From the NCBI RefSeq assembly GCF_014656355.1, contig NZ_BNCG01000017.1, positions 1 to 36,805 on the forward strand: a stretch of DNA of 36,805 nt, given 5' to 3'. The DNA comes from Camelimonas fluminis (GTDB taxonomy: Bacteria > Pseudomonadota > Alphaproteobacteria > Rhizobiales > Beijerinckiaceae). Below the pieces are notes generated by a model that was not told the origin of the DNA, did no database searches, and saw only the letters and a program-made list of their open reading frames with translations. Position 1 is the first letter of the stretch; every line of letters starts with the position of its first letter. Position numbers and translations under genes: made by a program. Positions 23,303-31,223 of this stretch are shown here, in pieces.

Positions 23303-26300
23303 ATGATCTCCCGCCTGCTGATCGCCAATCGTGGCGAAATCGCCATCCGCATCGCCCGCGCCGCCAGTGAACTGGGCGTTCACACGGTCGCCATCTATTC
23401 CACCGACGAGGAAACCGCCCTGCACGTGCGCAAGGCCGATGAGGCGGTGGCGCTGGAAGGGCGCGGTGCCCGCGCCTACCTCGACGTCAACGCGGTGGTC
23501 GCGGCGGCGAAAGCGGCCAATTGCGACGGCCTGCACCCTGGCTACGGCTTCCTGTCTGAAAACGTCGATCTGGCGAAGGCCTGCGCCGACAATGGCATTG
23601 TCTTTGTCGGCCCCTCGGTGGGCGGGCTCGGCCTGTTCGGCGACAAGACCGCGGCGCGGGAACTGGCGCAAAAGGTGGGCGTGCCAGTGATCCCAGGCAC
23701 CTCCGGCCCGACGACGCTTGAGGAAACCACCGCCTTCTTCGACAGCCTCGGCGATGGCGCGGCTGTGATGATCAAGGCCGTGGCCGGCGGCGGCGGACGC
23801 GGCATGCGGCCGGTGACGGCGCGCGAGGATCTGGCGGAAGCCTATGCGCGCTGCCAGTCGGAAGCCAAGGCGGCGTTCGGCGACGGCGCGGTCTATGTCG
23901 AGCGGCTGATGCGCAACGCCCGCCATATCGAGGTGCAGATCATCGGCGACCGCGCCGGCAACATCTCGCACCTGTATGAGCGTGAATGCACCATCCAGCG
24001 CCGCAACCAGAAGGTGATCGAGATCGCCCCCAGCCCGGCGCTGACGCCGGCCCTGCGCGAGCGCATCACCCTTGCCGCCCGCGAGCTGGCGGCGGCGGCG
24101 AAATACGACAACCTCGGCACCTTCGAATTTCTGCTCGACGCCACGCCAGGAGGCGCCGCATCCGGCCAGGACGAGCCGTTCTTCGCCTTCATCGAGGCCA
24201 ATCCGCGCTTGCAGGTGGAGCATACGGTCACCGAGGAAGTGCTGGGCGTTGATCTGGTGCAGGCGCAACTGCGGGTCGCCGGCGGCGCCACGCTGGCGGA
24301 GCTGGGCCTGCTGCAGACGCAGATCCCGGCGCCGCGCGGCTACGCCATCCAGCTGCGCGTCAACATGGAGGCGATCGACGCCAAGGGGAACGTCAAGCCC
24401 CAGGGCGGCGCGCTGGCGGTGTTCGAGCCGCCCTCCGGCCCCGGCGTGCGCGTCGATACCTTCGGCTACGCCGGCTATCGCACCAGCTCGGCCTTCGACT
24501 CGCTGCTCGCCAAGCTGATTGTGCACAGCAACGCCCCGGACTATGCGGCGGCGGTCGCCAAGGCCTATCGGGCGGCGCGCGAGTTCCGCATCGAGGGCGT
24601 CGGCACGAATCTGCCGTTCCTGAAGGCGCTGCTGTGCAACGACGCCGTGCAGCGCAATGAGGTGACGACGAAGTTCCTGGAGGAGAATGTCGCCGAACTG
24701 GTCGCTGGCGCCAGCGCCGACCAGCACCGCGACCTGTTCTTCGCAGCGAAGACCGAAGCCGCCGACGCGGCCGCCAAAACGGAGACGAAAGCGCCGGAGG
24801 GCACGCAGCCGACCGCCGTTCCCATGCAGGGCACCATCGTCTCGATCGACGTCGCTGTCGGCGACCTGGTGCGACCCGGCCAGCAGGTCGCGGTGCTGGA
24901 AGCGATGAAGATGGAGCACCTGATCGCCGCTGCCCATGGCGGCGTGGTGCGGGCCATCGCCGCCGGAGCCGGCGACACGCTGATGGCCGGCGAGCCGGTG
25001 CTGCATATCGAGCCGCAGGAGGTGGCGGGAGCCGACGCCCAGGCGGACGAGGTCGTGGACCTCGACCACATCCGCGCCGACCTCGCCCATGTGCTGGAGC
25101 GCCAGGGCAATCTGCTCGACGCCAACCGGCCGCAGTCCGTGGAGCGCCGCCGCAAGACCAACCAGCGCACGGCGCGCGAGAACATCGAGCAACTGGTCGA
25201 CGCCGGCACCTTCATGGAATATGGCGGCCTCGCCATCGCCGCCCAGTCGCGCCGCCGCTCGCTGGACGATCTCATCATCAACACGCCGGCGGACGGTCTG
25301 ATCGTCGGCACCGCGTCGATCAACGGCCGGCACTTCGGCGCCGACGTCTCCCGCGCCATGGTGGTGTCCTACGATTACACCGTGCTGGCCGGCACCCAGG
25401 GCAAGCGCAACCACAAGAAGCTCGACCGGGCCATGCACCTGGCCCAGCAATGGTCGCTGCCGCTGGTGCTGTACGCGGAAGGCGGCGGCGGACGCCCCGG
25501 CGACACCGACACCGGCGGCCTGACCGGGCTCGACACCACCAGCTTCGTCGAGTTCGCCCGCCTCTCCGGCCAGGTGCCGGTGGTCGGCGTGGTCTCCGGC
25601 TACTGTTTCGCCGGCAACGCCGCCCTGCTGGGCTGCTGTGACGTCATCATCGCCACGAAGAATTCGTCCATCGGCATGGGCGGCCCGGCGATGATCGAGG
25701 GCGGCGGCCTTGGCGTCTACCACCCGGCCGAAGTCGGCCCGGTTTCGGTGCAGGTTCCCAACGGCGTCATCGACGTGCTGGTCGAGGACGAGATCGAGGC
25801 GACCGACGTCGCCAAAAAATATCTCTCCTACTTCCAGGGCGAGATCAACGAGTGGGAAGCGGAGGACCAGCGCCTGCTGCGCCGCGTCATCCCGGAAAAC
25901 CGCCTGCGCGTCTATGAAGTGCGCGACGTCATCCGCCTGATGGCCGACAGGGATTCCGTGCTGGAGCTGCGGCCGGAGTTCGGCGTCGGCATCGTCACCG
26001 CCTTCGTGCGCATCGAGGGCAAGCCGTTCGGTCTCATCGCCAACAACCCCAAGCACCTCGGCGGCGCCATCGACGCGCCGGCCGGCGACAAGGCGGCGCG
26101 TTTCATCCAGCTCTGCGACGCGTTCGATCTGCCGGTGATCTCGCTGTGCGACACCCCCGGCTTCATGGTGGGGCCGGAGGCGGAGAAGACCGGCGTGGTG
26201 CGCCACGTCTCGCGCATGTTCCTCGCTGGCGCCAACGCCACCGTTCCGGTGTTCACGGTGGTGCTGCGCAAGGGCTACGGCCTCGGAGCCCAGGGCATGG

Positions 26301-26626
26301 CGGCCGGCGGCTTCCAGGCGCCGTTCTTCACCATCGCCTGGCCGACGGGCGAGTTCGGCGGCATGGGCCTGGAGGGTTATGTGCGCCTTGGCTTCCGCAA
26401 GGAAATGGAAGCCATCGAGGACCCGGCCGAGCGCCAGGCCTATTACGAGAAAATGGTCGCGAAGAAGTACGAGGAGGGCAAGGCGACCTCCATCGCTTCG
26501 GTGCTGGAGATCGATAATGTCATCGATCCGGCCGAGACCCGCGCCTGGATCCTGCGCGGCCTGGCCTCGGCCCCGCCGCGCAAGACCCCGGCCGGCGGCA
26601 AGCGGGCCTATATCGACGCGTTCTGA
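23303..26626 (+). CDS. Single-chain biotin-dependent acyl-CoA carboxylase (BC-BCCP-CT fusion)
   Basis: One 1107-aa chain holds all parts of an acyl-CoA carboxylase. Biotin carboxylase covers about 1-450 (LLIANRGEIAIR start, ATP-grasp GGGGRGM near 161-167). A biotinyl domain covers about 515-590 with EAMKM and biotinyl Lys536. A carboxyltransferase follows from about 610 to the end (GGLTGLDTTSF, GTQGKRNHKKL, DTPGFMVGPEAE). This matches the single-chain long-chain acyl-CoA carboxylases described from mycobacteria and Rhodopseudomonas. It should make an alpha-carboxyl acyl-CoA from a substrate not determined by sequence. The ATG at 23303 fits the conserved BC start. A strong terminator follows. 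Confidence 0.92.
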   Translation: MISRLLIANRGEIAIRIARAASELGVHTVAIYSTDEETALHVRKADEAVALEGRGARAYLDVNAVVAAAKAANCDGLHPGYGFLSENVDLAKACADNGIVFVGPSVGGLGLFGDKTAARELAQKVGVPVIPGTSGPTTLEETTAFFDSLGDGAAVMIKAVAGGGGRGMRPVTAREDLAEAYARCQSEAKAAFGDGAVYVERLMRNARHIEVQIIGDRAGNISHLYERECTIQRRNQKVIEIAPSPALTPALRERITLAARELAAAAKYDNLGTFEFLLDATPGGAASGQDEPFFAFIEANPRLQVEHTVTEEVLGVDLVQAQLRVAGGATLAELGLLQTQIPAPRGYAIQLRVNMEAIDAKGNVKPQGGALAVFEPPSGPGVRVDTFGYAGYRTSSAFDSLLAKLIVHSNAPDYAAAVAKAYRAAREFRIEGVGTNLPFLKALLCNDAVQRNEVTTKFLEENVAELVAGASADQHRDLFFAAKTEAADAAAKTETKAPEGTQPTAVPMQGTIVSIDVAVGDLVRPGQQVAVLEAMKMEHLIAAAHGGVVRAIAAGAGDTLMAGEPVLHIEPQEVAGADAQADEVVDLDHIRADLAHVLERQGNLLDANRPQSVERRRKTNQRTARENIEQLVDAGTFMEYGGLAIAAQSRRRSLDDLIINTPADGLIVGTASINGRHFGADVSRAMVVSYDYTVLAGTQGKRNHKKLDRAMHLAQQWSLPLVLYAEGGGGRPGDTDTGGLTGLDTTSFVEFARLSGQVPVVGVVSGYCFAGNAALLGCCDVIIATKNSSIGMGGPAMIEGGGLGVYHPAEVGPVSVQVPNGVIDVLVEDEIEATDVAKKYLSYFQGEINEWEAEDQRLLRRVIPENRLRVYEVRDVIRLMADRDSVLELRPEFGVGIVTAFVRIEGKPFGLIANNPKHLGGAIDAPAGDKAARFIQLCDAFDLPVISLCDTPGFMVGPEAEKTGVVRHVSRMFLAGANATVPVFTVVLRKGYGLGAQGMAAGGFQAPFFTIAWPTGEFGGMGLEGYVRLGFRKEMEAIEDPAERQAYYEKMVAKKYEEGKATSIASVLEIDNVIDPAETRAWILRGLASAPPRKTPAGGKRAYIDAF

Positions 26627-26668
26627 AGCGCTTTCCAGCGACGCGCCAAACCACGCCCCGGCGTCAGC

Positions 26669-26702
26669 CAGGCCTCCGTTGTAACGGGGGCCTGTCTTTT
26701 TT
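26669..26702 (+). terminator. Rho-independent terminator of the carboxylase gene
   Basis: CAGGCCTCCGT and ACGGGGGCCTG form a long stem with a short loop, followed after TC by six T residues. Confidence 0.85.
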
Positions 26703-26745
26703 GCCCATGCGCCTGAACCGGATTGGGGGGGCATACGACCTATTG

Positions 26746-26755
26746 TTACATGTAA
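26746..26755. promoter_or_regulatory. Palindrome upstream of the 49-aa membrane protein
   Basis: TTACATGTAA is a perfect 10-bp palindrome inside an A+T-rich patch, about 95 nt before the small gene's start. It could be a regulator site. Confidence 0.35.
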
Positions 26756-26851
26756 AACAATTTTGACCCCGGATGTCTGGCGGTTCACTTTTGGTTAGGC
26801 TGAACTGACGCAAACTTAAAAAAACAGGGGACGGTGAGAAGGAGACACAAC

Positions 26852-27001
26852 ATGACCGGCATGCGTATACGCGACCTCATGCTGGCGGCCGGCGTCGTGG
26901 TCCTGGTGGTCGCTTCAATTTCCTTCCAGCTCTCCATGGCTGGCCAGATGATGAAAAGCGGCGGGAGAGGCGTGGCGACCATCGCCGCCGTGGCCGATTG
27001 A
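26852..27001 (+). CDS. Small membrane protein, 49 aa
   Basis: The start ATG has a strong ribosome site AAGGAG 7 nt upstream. The product begins MTGMRIRDLMLAAG, has one clear hydrophobic helix (about residues 9-29, GVVVLVVASISF), and ends in a Gly/Ala-rich tail with MKSGGRG. No family is recognised. The good ribosome site, the terminator before it and the palindrome upstream argue for a real monocistronic gene. A downstream terminator was not seen. Confidence 0.6.
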   Translation: MTGMRIRDLMLAAGVVVLVVASISFQLSMAGQMMKSGGRGVATIAAVAD

Positions 27002-27171
27002 TCATCGTCGTTCCGTTGTGACGGGACGCATCTGACGCGCGGTTGCGCCAGTCTCCGGGCGAGGCGAGGACAGCCCCGCCCGCTGCTTTGGGATTGACGC
27101 CCGGGCGCTTTCACGCCAACCGGTATGATCACCCTGGACCAGCGCCTATCCGCGAGGCCATCGTCGCGCTC

Positions 27172-28218
27172 ATGACCAATCGCAAGGCCCACCGGACCAG
27201 CGCTGATCACGCCAGCTCGCCGCAAGACGCCCCCTTGCCTGCCCCCTTGCCAAACGCAAACGCACCCTTGCAACCTCCCTCCCGCTCCGGCGAACTGGCC
27301 GAACGCAATGTCCTTGTCGATCTGGTGGCCGTGGTTGTCGCCGTCAGTCACGACGAGCCGCGCGTGCTGACCCTGGACGACGGCGCCAGCCTGCCGGCCG
27401 GCCCGTTCGGCTCCGATGCGCGCTCACTGCAGACCGGCCTGCGCGACTGGGTTGAGCGCCAGACCCACCATCCGCTCGGATATGTGGAGCAGCTCTACAC
27501 CTTCGCCGATCGCGACCGCACGGGCGCCGATGGCCAACGGGTCATGTCGATCAGCTATCTGGCCCTGACCCGCGAGCAGGTGGAGCGGCGCGCGCAGGCG
27601 GAGGGAACCTGGTCAAGCTGGTACGCCTGTTTCCCCTGGGAGGACTGGCGGGATGGCCAGCCCGCCGTGGTGCGGGAGGTTCTTGCCCCCGCCCTGACGC
27701 AGTGGGCCGCCGCGGCTCCCTCGGCCATGGCGCGCGAGCAGCGCCGCCGCCGCGCCAGCGCCGCCTTCGGCCTCGACGGCGCGCCGTGGCACGACGAGAT
27801 GGTGTTGCAGCGCTACGAGTTGCTGCATGAGGCGCGCCTGACGCCTGAGTCCCTGCGCAACGTTCCGGAAGCGGAACGCCCCGCTGTCATCGCGCCGGGC
27901 CGCGCCATGACGGGCGACCACCGGCGCATTCTCGCCACCGGCGTGGCCCGGCTGCGGGGCAAGATCAAATACCGCCCGGTGGTGTTCGAGCTGATGCCCG
28001 AAACCTTCACCCTGCTCGACCTGCAGAAGGCGGTGGAGGCGCTGGCCGGACGCCGCACCCACAAGCAGAATTTCCGCCGCCTCGTTGAACAGCAGGAACT
28101 GGTCGAGGAGACCAGCGAGATGTCGACGACGCGGGTGGGACGCCCGGCGCGGCTGTTCCGTTTCCGGGAGGAAGTTCTGCTGGAGCGCGCCATCGCCGGA
28201 ACCAAGCCCGCAGGCTGA
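27172..28218 (+). CDS. nadQ: NAD biosynthesis regulator NadQ (Nudix-like plus winged helix)
   Basis: The product is 348 aa. The N-terminal half is Nudix-related (LVDLVAVVVAVSHDEPRVL, then the LGYVEQLYTFADRDR segment) without a full catalytic Nudix box. The C-terminal half has a winged-helix region (RGKIKYRPVVFELMP, FTLLDLQKAVEAL, HKQNFRRLVEQQ). This matches the alphaproteobacterial NAD regulators annotated NadQ (COG4111), which repress nadABC. The nadA operon lies immediately downstream with operator-like repeats. The ATG at 27172 is chosen, but its ribosome site is weak. The first 45 residues are low-complexity (APLPAPLP from a 12-bp duplication). Confidence 0.82.
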   Translation: MTNRKAHRTSADHASSPQDAPLPAPLPNANAPLQPPSRSGELAERNVLVDLVAVVVAVSHDEPRVLTLDDGASLPAGPFGSDARSLQTGLRDWVERQTHHPLGYVEQLYTFADRDRTGADGQRVMSISYLALTREQVERRAQAEGTWSSWYACFPWEDWRDGQPAVVREVLAPALTQWAAAAPSAMAREQRRRRASAAFGLDGAPWHDEMVLQRYELLHEARLTPESLRNVPEAERPAVIAPGRAMTGDHRRILATGVARLRGKIKYRPVVFELMPETFTLLDLQKAVEALAGRRTHKQNFRRLVEQQELVEETSEMSTTRVGRPARLFRFREEVLLERAIAGTKPAG

Positions 28219-28267
28219 GCGGTTTCCCCTGCTGCAACGGCCTCCCGCTTCGCCATTGCGCCCGCGC

Positions 28268-28299
28268 GACCGCCGGGCGCAATGACCGCCGGGCGCAAT
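28268..28299. repeat. Perfect 16-bp tandem duplication
   Basis: GACCGCCGGGCGCAAT occurs at 28268-28283 and again, identical, at 28284-28299, just after nadQ. Confidence 0.9.
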
Positions 28300-28400
28300 T
28301 TTGTCATGACGGAACAGGGGCGCCCATATCCCATTGATTTAATTAAACTACGCCCATATGCGCAGCCCTCCCTCCGCTGGGAGCGCATCATCCTTACGGC

Positions 28401-28428
28401 TTGACAACTCTTATACTCAGTTTAAGCA
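28401..28428 (+). promoter_or_regulatory. Candidate nadABC promoter
   Basis: A consensus -35 TTGACA (28401-28406) is followed after 16 nt by TAAGCA (28423-28428) as a possible -10. The upstream operator-like repeat overlaps the spacer and the -10, which would suit repression. Confidence 0.55.
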
Positions 28429-28458
28429 TATGTCCGAATTATACTCATTCGGAGCATA
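28411..28458. promoter_or_regulatory. Two NadQ-operator-like repeats before nadA
   Basis: TTATACTCAGTTTAAGCATA (28411-28430) and TTATACTCATTCGGAGCATA (28439-28458) are direct repeats 28 bp apart. Each is also an imperfect palindrome (TAT-CT...AG-ATA). The first covers the promoter and the second contains the nadA ribosome site CGGAG. They are the best candidates for binding by the NadQ protein encoded next door. Confidence 0.62.
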
Positions 28459-28461
28459 TAA

Positions 28462-29457
28462 ATGCCCTCAACCGCTCTCGTCTCCGCTGGCGCGGCCATC
28501 CCCTCCGCAGCGCTCTACGAGCGGGTCCGCCGGGTGATTCCACCCATGGAATGGGCCAGCTTCGCTGATGACGTCGACGCCATTCTCGAACTGAAGCGCC
28601 GCAAGAACGCAGTTATCCTGGCGCATAATTACCAGACGCCGGAGATCTTCCATTGCGTCGCCGATATTGTCGGCGATTCGCTGGCCCTGGCCCGCGAGGC
28701 GACCCGCGTCGACGCCGACGTCATCGTGCTCGCCGGCGTGCATTTCATGGCCGAGACGGCCAAAATGCTGAACCCCGACAAGACGGTGCTGATCCCTGAC
28801 CTGGGCGCCGGCTGCTCGCTGGCCGATTCAATCACCCCGGACGACGTGCGCCTGATCCGCCAGCGCCACCCGGGCCTGCCGATCATCACCTATGTGAATA
28901 CGTCAGCGGCGGTGAAGGCGGAGTCGGACATCTGCTGCACCTCCGGCAACGCCCTGAAGATCGTCGAGTCTTTCGGCCTGCCGGAGGTCATCATGATCCC
29001 GGACGAGTATCTGGCCCGCAACATCGCCGCTGAAACCGATGTGAAGATCATCGCCTGGAAGGGGCATTGCGAGGTGCACGAGCGCTTCACGCCGGCCGAT
29101 GTACAGGAGATGCGCCGCAACTGGCCCGGCGTGGTGGTTCTGGCCCATCCCGAGTGCCCGCCGGAGGTAGTCGCCGAAGCCGATTTCTCCGGCTCCACCG
29201 CCCACATGTCGAATTATGTCGGCGACGTGAAGCCATCCCGCGTCGTGCTGCTCACCGAATGCTCGATGAGCGACAACGTCGCCGTCAATCACCCGGACGT
29301 GGAGTTCGTGCGCCCGTGCAACCTGTGCCCGCACATGAAGCGCATCACCCTCGGCAATATCCGCAGCTGCCTCGAGAACGGCGAGCATGAGGTCGTCATT
29401 CCCGCCGATATTCTGGAGCGGGCGCGGCTTCCCGTCGAACGCATGCTGGCGGTCTGA
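28462..29457 (+). CDS. nadA: Quinolinate synthase NadA
   Basis: This 331-aa enzyme condenses iminoaspartate with dihydroxyacetone phosphate to quinolinate. The three iron-sulfur ligands are Cys118 (LGAGCSLAD), Cys203 (GHCEVHE) and Cys289 (CNLCPHMK). Other family motifs are [20 protein letters not shown] and TECSMSDN. The ATG at 28462 has CGGAG 7 nt upstream. It is the first gene of nadABC; nadB begins 8 nt after its stop. Confidence 0.97.
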   Translation: MPSTALVSAGAAIPSAALYERVRRVIPPMEWASFADDVDAILELKRRKNAVILAHNYQTPEIFHCVADIVGDSLALAREATRVDADVIVLAGVHFMAETAKMLNPDKTVLIPDLGAGCSLADSITPDDVRLIRQRHPGLPIITYVNTSAAVKAESDICCTSGNALKIVESFGLPEVIMIPDEYLARNIAAETDVKIIAWKGHCEVHERFTPADVQEMRRNWPGVVVLAHPECPPEVVAEADFSGSTAHMSNYVGDVKPSRVVLLTECSMSDNVAVNHPDVEFVRPCNLCPHMKRITLGNIRSCLENGEHEVVIPADILERARLPVERMLAV

Positions 29458-29465
29458 GGCAGACG

Positions 29466-31223
29466 ATGCCCACGCGCCCCTCCCTTGCAACCCTGGCTGA
29501 CCGGCCCGTGATCGTCGGCGCCGGCGTGGCCGGCCTGATGACCGCCCTGCAACTGGCGCCCATGCCCTGCGTGCTGGTCAGCTCCGGCCCCATTGACGCG
29601 GCCGGTTGCGACGCGACCAGCTCCAGCATCCTGGCGCAGGGTGGTCTCGCCGCCGCCATTGGCCCCGACGACGACGTCGCCCTGCACCTGGCGGACACCT
29701 TGGCCGCCGGCGACGGTTACTGCGACGAAGCAGCGGCGGCGGCGATCATCGCCGCCGCGCCGGAAGCCATCACTGACCTGCTGCGCCTTGGGGCGCGGTT
29801 CGATCGGGACAATGACAGCCATCTGGCCGCCTTCCGGGACACAAAAGTGGAAACCACTTTTGCTGGAATTGCTTTGGGCCTCGAAGCCGCGCACAGCCGG
29901 CGGCGCATCCTGCACGCCAATGGCGACGCCAGCGGTGCCGAGGTGATGCGCGCCCTCGCCGCCGCCGTGCGGGCGGCGCCGCATGTCACGATGCTCGAAG
30001 GCGTCATCGCGCGCGACATTCTCACCCGCGACGGCGTCGTGACGGGCGTGGCGCTGCATGACATCGCCGCTGGCGGCGCCAGCCATGGCGTGCTGGCGAC
30101 CGGCAGGGTCGTGCTGGCGACCGGCGGGCTGGGCGGGTTGTTCGCCTGCACCACCAATCCGCTGTCCAGCCTCGGCGCCGGCGTCGCCCTGGCGGCGCGG
30201 GCCGGGGCTGCGGTCGCCGACATGGAGTTCGTCCAGTTTCACCCCACCGCTCTCGATCCGGGACAACGGGGCGGCCGGTTCGCCGGCCCCGCCCCGCTGA
30301 TCAGCGAGGCCGTGCGCGGCGAAGGCGCTCGCCTGATCAACGACCTCGGCGTACCTTTCATGGCGGGTGCGCCCGGCGAGGAACTGGCGCCGCGCGATGT
30401 GGTCGCCCGCGCCATCTGGCGCCAGCAGCAGGCGGGACGCCGGGTCTTCCTGGATGCGCGCGCCAGGCCAGGCGCCGGCTTCGCCAGCCGCTTTCCGGCG
30501 ATCGCCGCTATTTGCGCCGCCGCAGGGCTCGATCCGGCCCGCGACCTGCTTCCTGTAACGCCAGCGGCGCACTACCACATGGGCGGCGTCGCCGTGGATC
30601 TGCGCGGTCGCGCCACTTTGCCCGGCCTGTGGGCCTGTGGCGAAGTCGCCTGCACCGGCCTGCATGGCGCCAACCGGCTGGCCAGCAATTCACTGGTCGA
30701 AGCGCTGGTCTGCGCCAAATTCGTCGCCAGCGACCTGAAAGGAACCTGCGCCAGCGCCAGCACAGGCGTCGGGGAGACTGCGTTCCGGTCGCTGTCGCCG
30801 GGCCTCCCGGGCGTCGCCGAACTCGCCCAGATCCGTACGCTGATGAGCCGCTGTGTCGGCCTGGAACGGAATGCGGACGGGCTGCGCCAGGCGCTCGCCA
30901 GCCTGTGGGATCTTGCCGGCCTGCGCGACCCTGCCGGCCCGCGGAGCCTTGCCAGCCCGCGGAGCCTTGCCCGCCTGACGCTCCCGGCCGGCGACCGGCT
31001 GCATCCGGCCGCAGACGCGGCGCTCGTCGGCCTGCTCATCACCCATGCGGCGCTGGCGCGCCAGGAGAGCCGTGGGGCCCACTTCCGTTCCGATTTTTCC
31101 GCCCCGGCGCAAACCGCGTCGCGACGCGCGCACGTGCTGCTCGCCGACGTGTTCGTTGCGAACGAGACGTCGCCTGTGGCCACGCCTGCTCCAATCTCTT
31201 ACGCCACAAAGATTGCATCATGA
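29466..31223 (+). CDS. nadB: L-aspartate oxidase NadB, with in-frame insertion
   Basis: This 585-aa flavoenzyme oxidises aspartate to iminoaspartate for NadA. The FAD site is VGAGVAGL (17-24); conserved segments include SSSILAQGGLAAAIG, AHSRRRILHA, EFVQFHPTAL, HYHMGGVAVD and GANRLASNSL. Residues 122-136 (29829-29873) have no counterpart expected between the FDRD..HLA and LGLEAAHSRRR blocks. They are encoded around a perfect palindrome (29842-29862) shared with an intergenic repeat. Residues 483-506 carry an 18-bp tandem repeat. The reading frame is intact. The TGA overlaps the nadC start by four bases. Confidence 0.95.
   Translation: MPTRPSLATLADRPVIVGAGVAGLMTALQLAPMPCVLVSSGPIDAAGCDATSSSILAQGGLAAAIGPDDDVALHLADTLAAGDGYCDEAAAAAIIAAAPEAITDLLRLGARFDRDNDSHLAAFRDTKVETTFAGIALGLEAAHSRRRILHANGDASGAEVMRALAAAVRAAPHVTMLEGVIARDILTRDGVVTGVALHDIAAGGASHGVLATGRVVLATGGLGGLFACTTNPLSSLGAGVALAARAGAAVADMEFVQFHPTALDPGQRGGRFAGPAPLISEAVRGEGARLINDLGVPFMAGAPGEELAPRDVVARAIWRQQQAGRRVFLDARARPGAGFASRFPAIAAICAAAGLDPARDLLPVTPAAHYHMGGVAVDLRGRATLPGLWACGEVACTGLHGANRLASNSLVEALVCAKFVASDLKGTCASASTGVGETAFRSLSPGLPGVAELAQIRTLMSRCVGLERNADGLRQALASLWDLAGLRDPAGPRSLASPRSLARLTLPAGDRLHPAADAALVGLLITHAALARQESRGAHFRSDFSAPAQTASRRAHVLLADVFVANETSPVATPAPISYATKIAS
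29842..29862. repeat. Palindromic element inside nadB
   Basis: Arms CAAAAGTGG (29842-29850) and CCACTTTTG (29854-29862) surround an AAA loop. The intergenic copy at 2695-2716 has the same first arm, a GGG loop and the second arm with one extra T. The flanking bases AC before and GC after are also shared. Confidence 0.75.
30912..30983. repeat. 18-bp tandem repeat inside nadB
   Basis: Four units (30912, 30930, 30948, 30966) encode LAGLRD, PAGPRS, LASPRS and LARLTL. The repeat keeps the reading frame and sits in the variable C-terminal region. Confidence 0.8.

Noticed and set aside
22937-26788. A 1283-codon open frame on the minus strand opposite the acyl-CoA carboxylase
   Set aside because: It is the antisense shadow of a high-GC gene: composition is Arg/Gly/His/Ala-rich without motifs, and there is no ribosome site. 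The sense strand encodes a fully recognisable enzyme.
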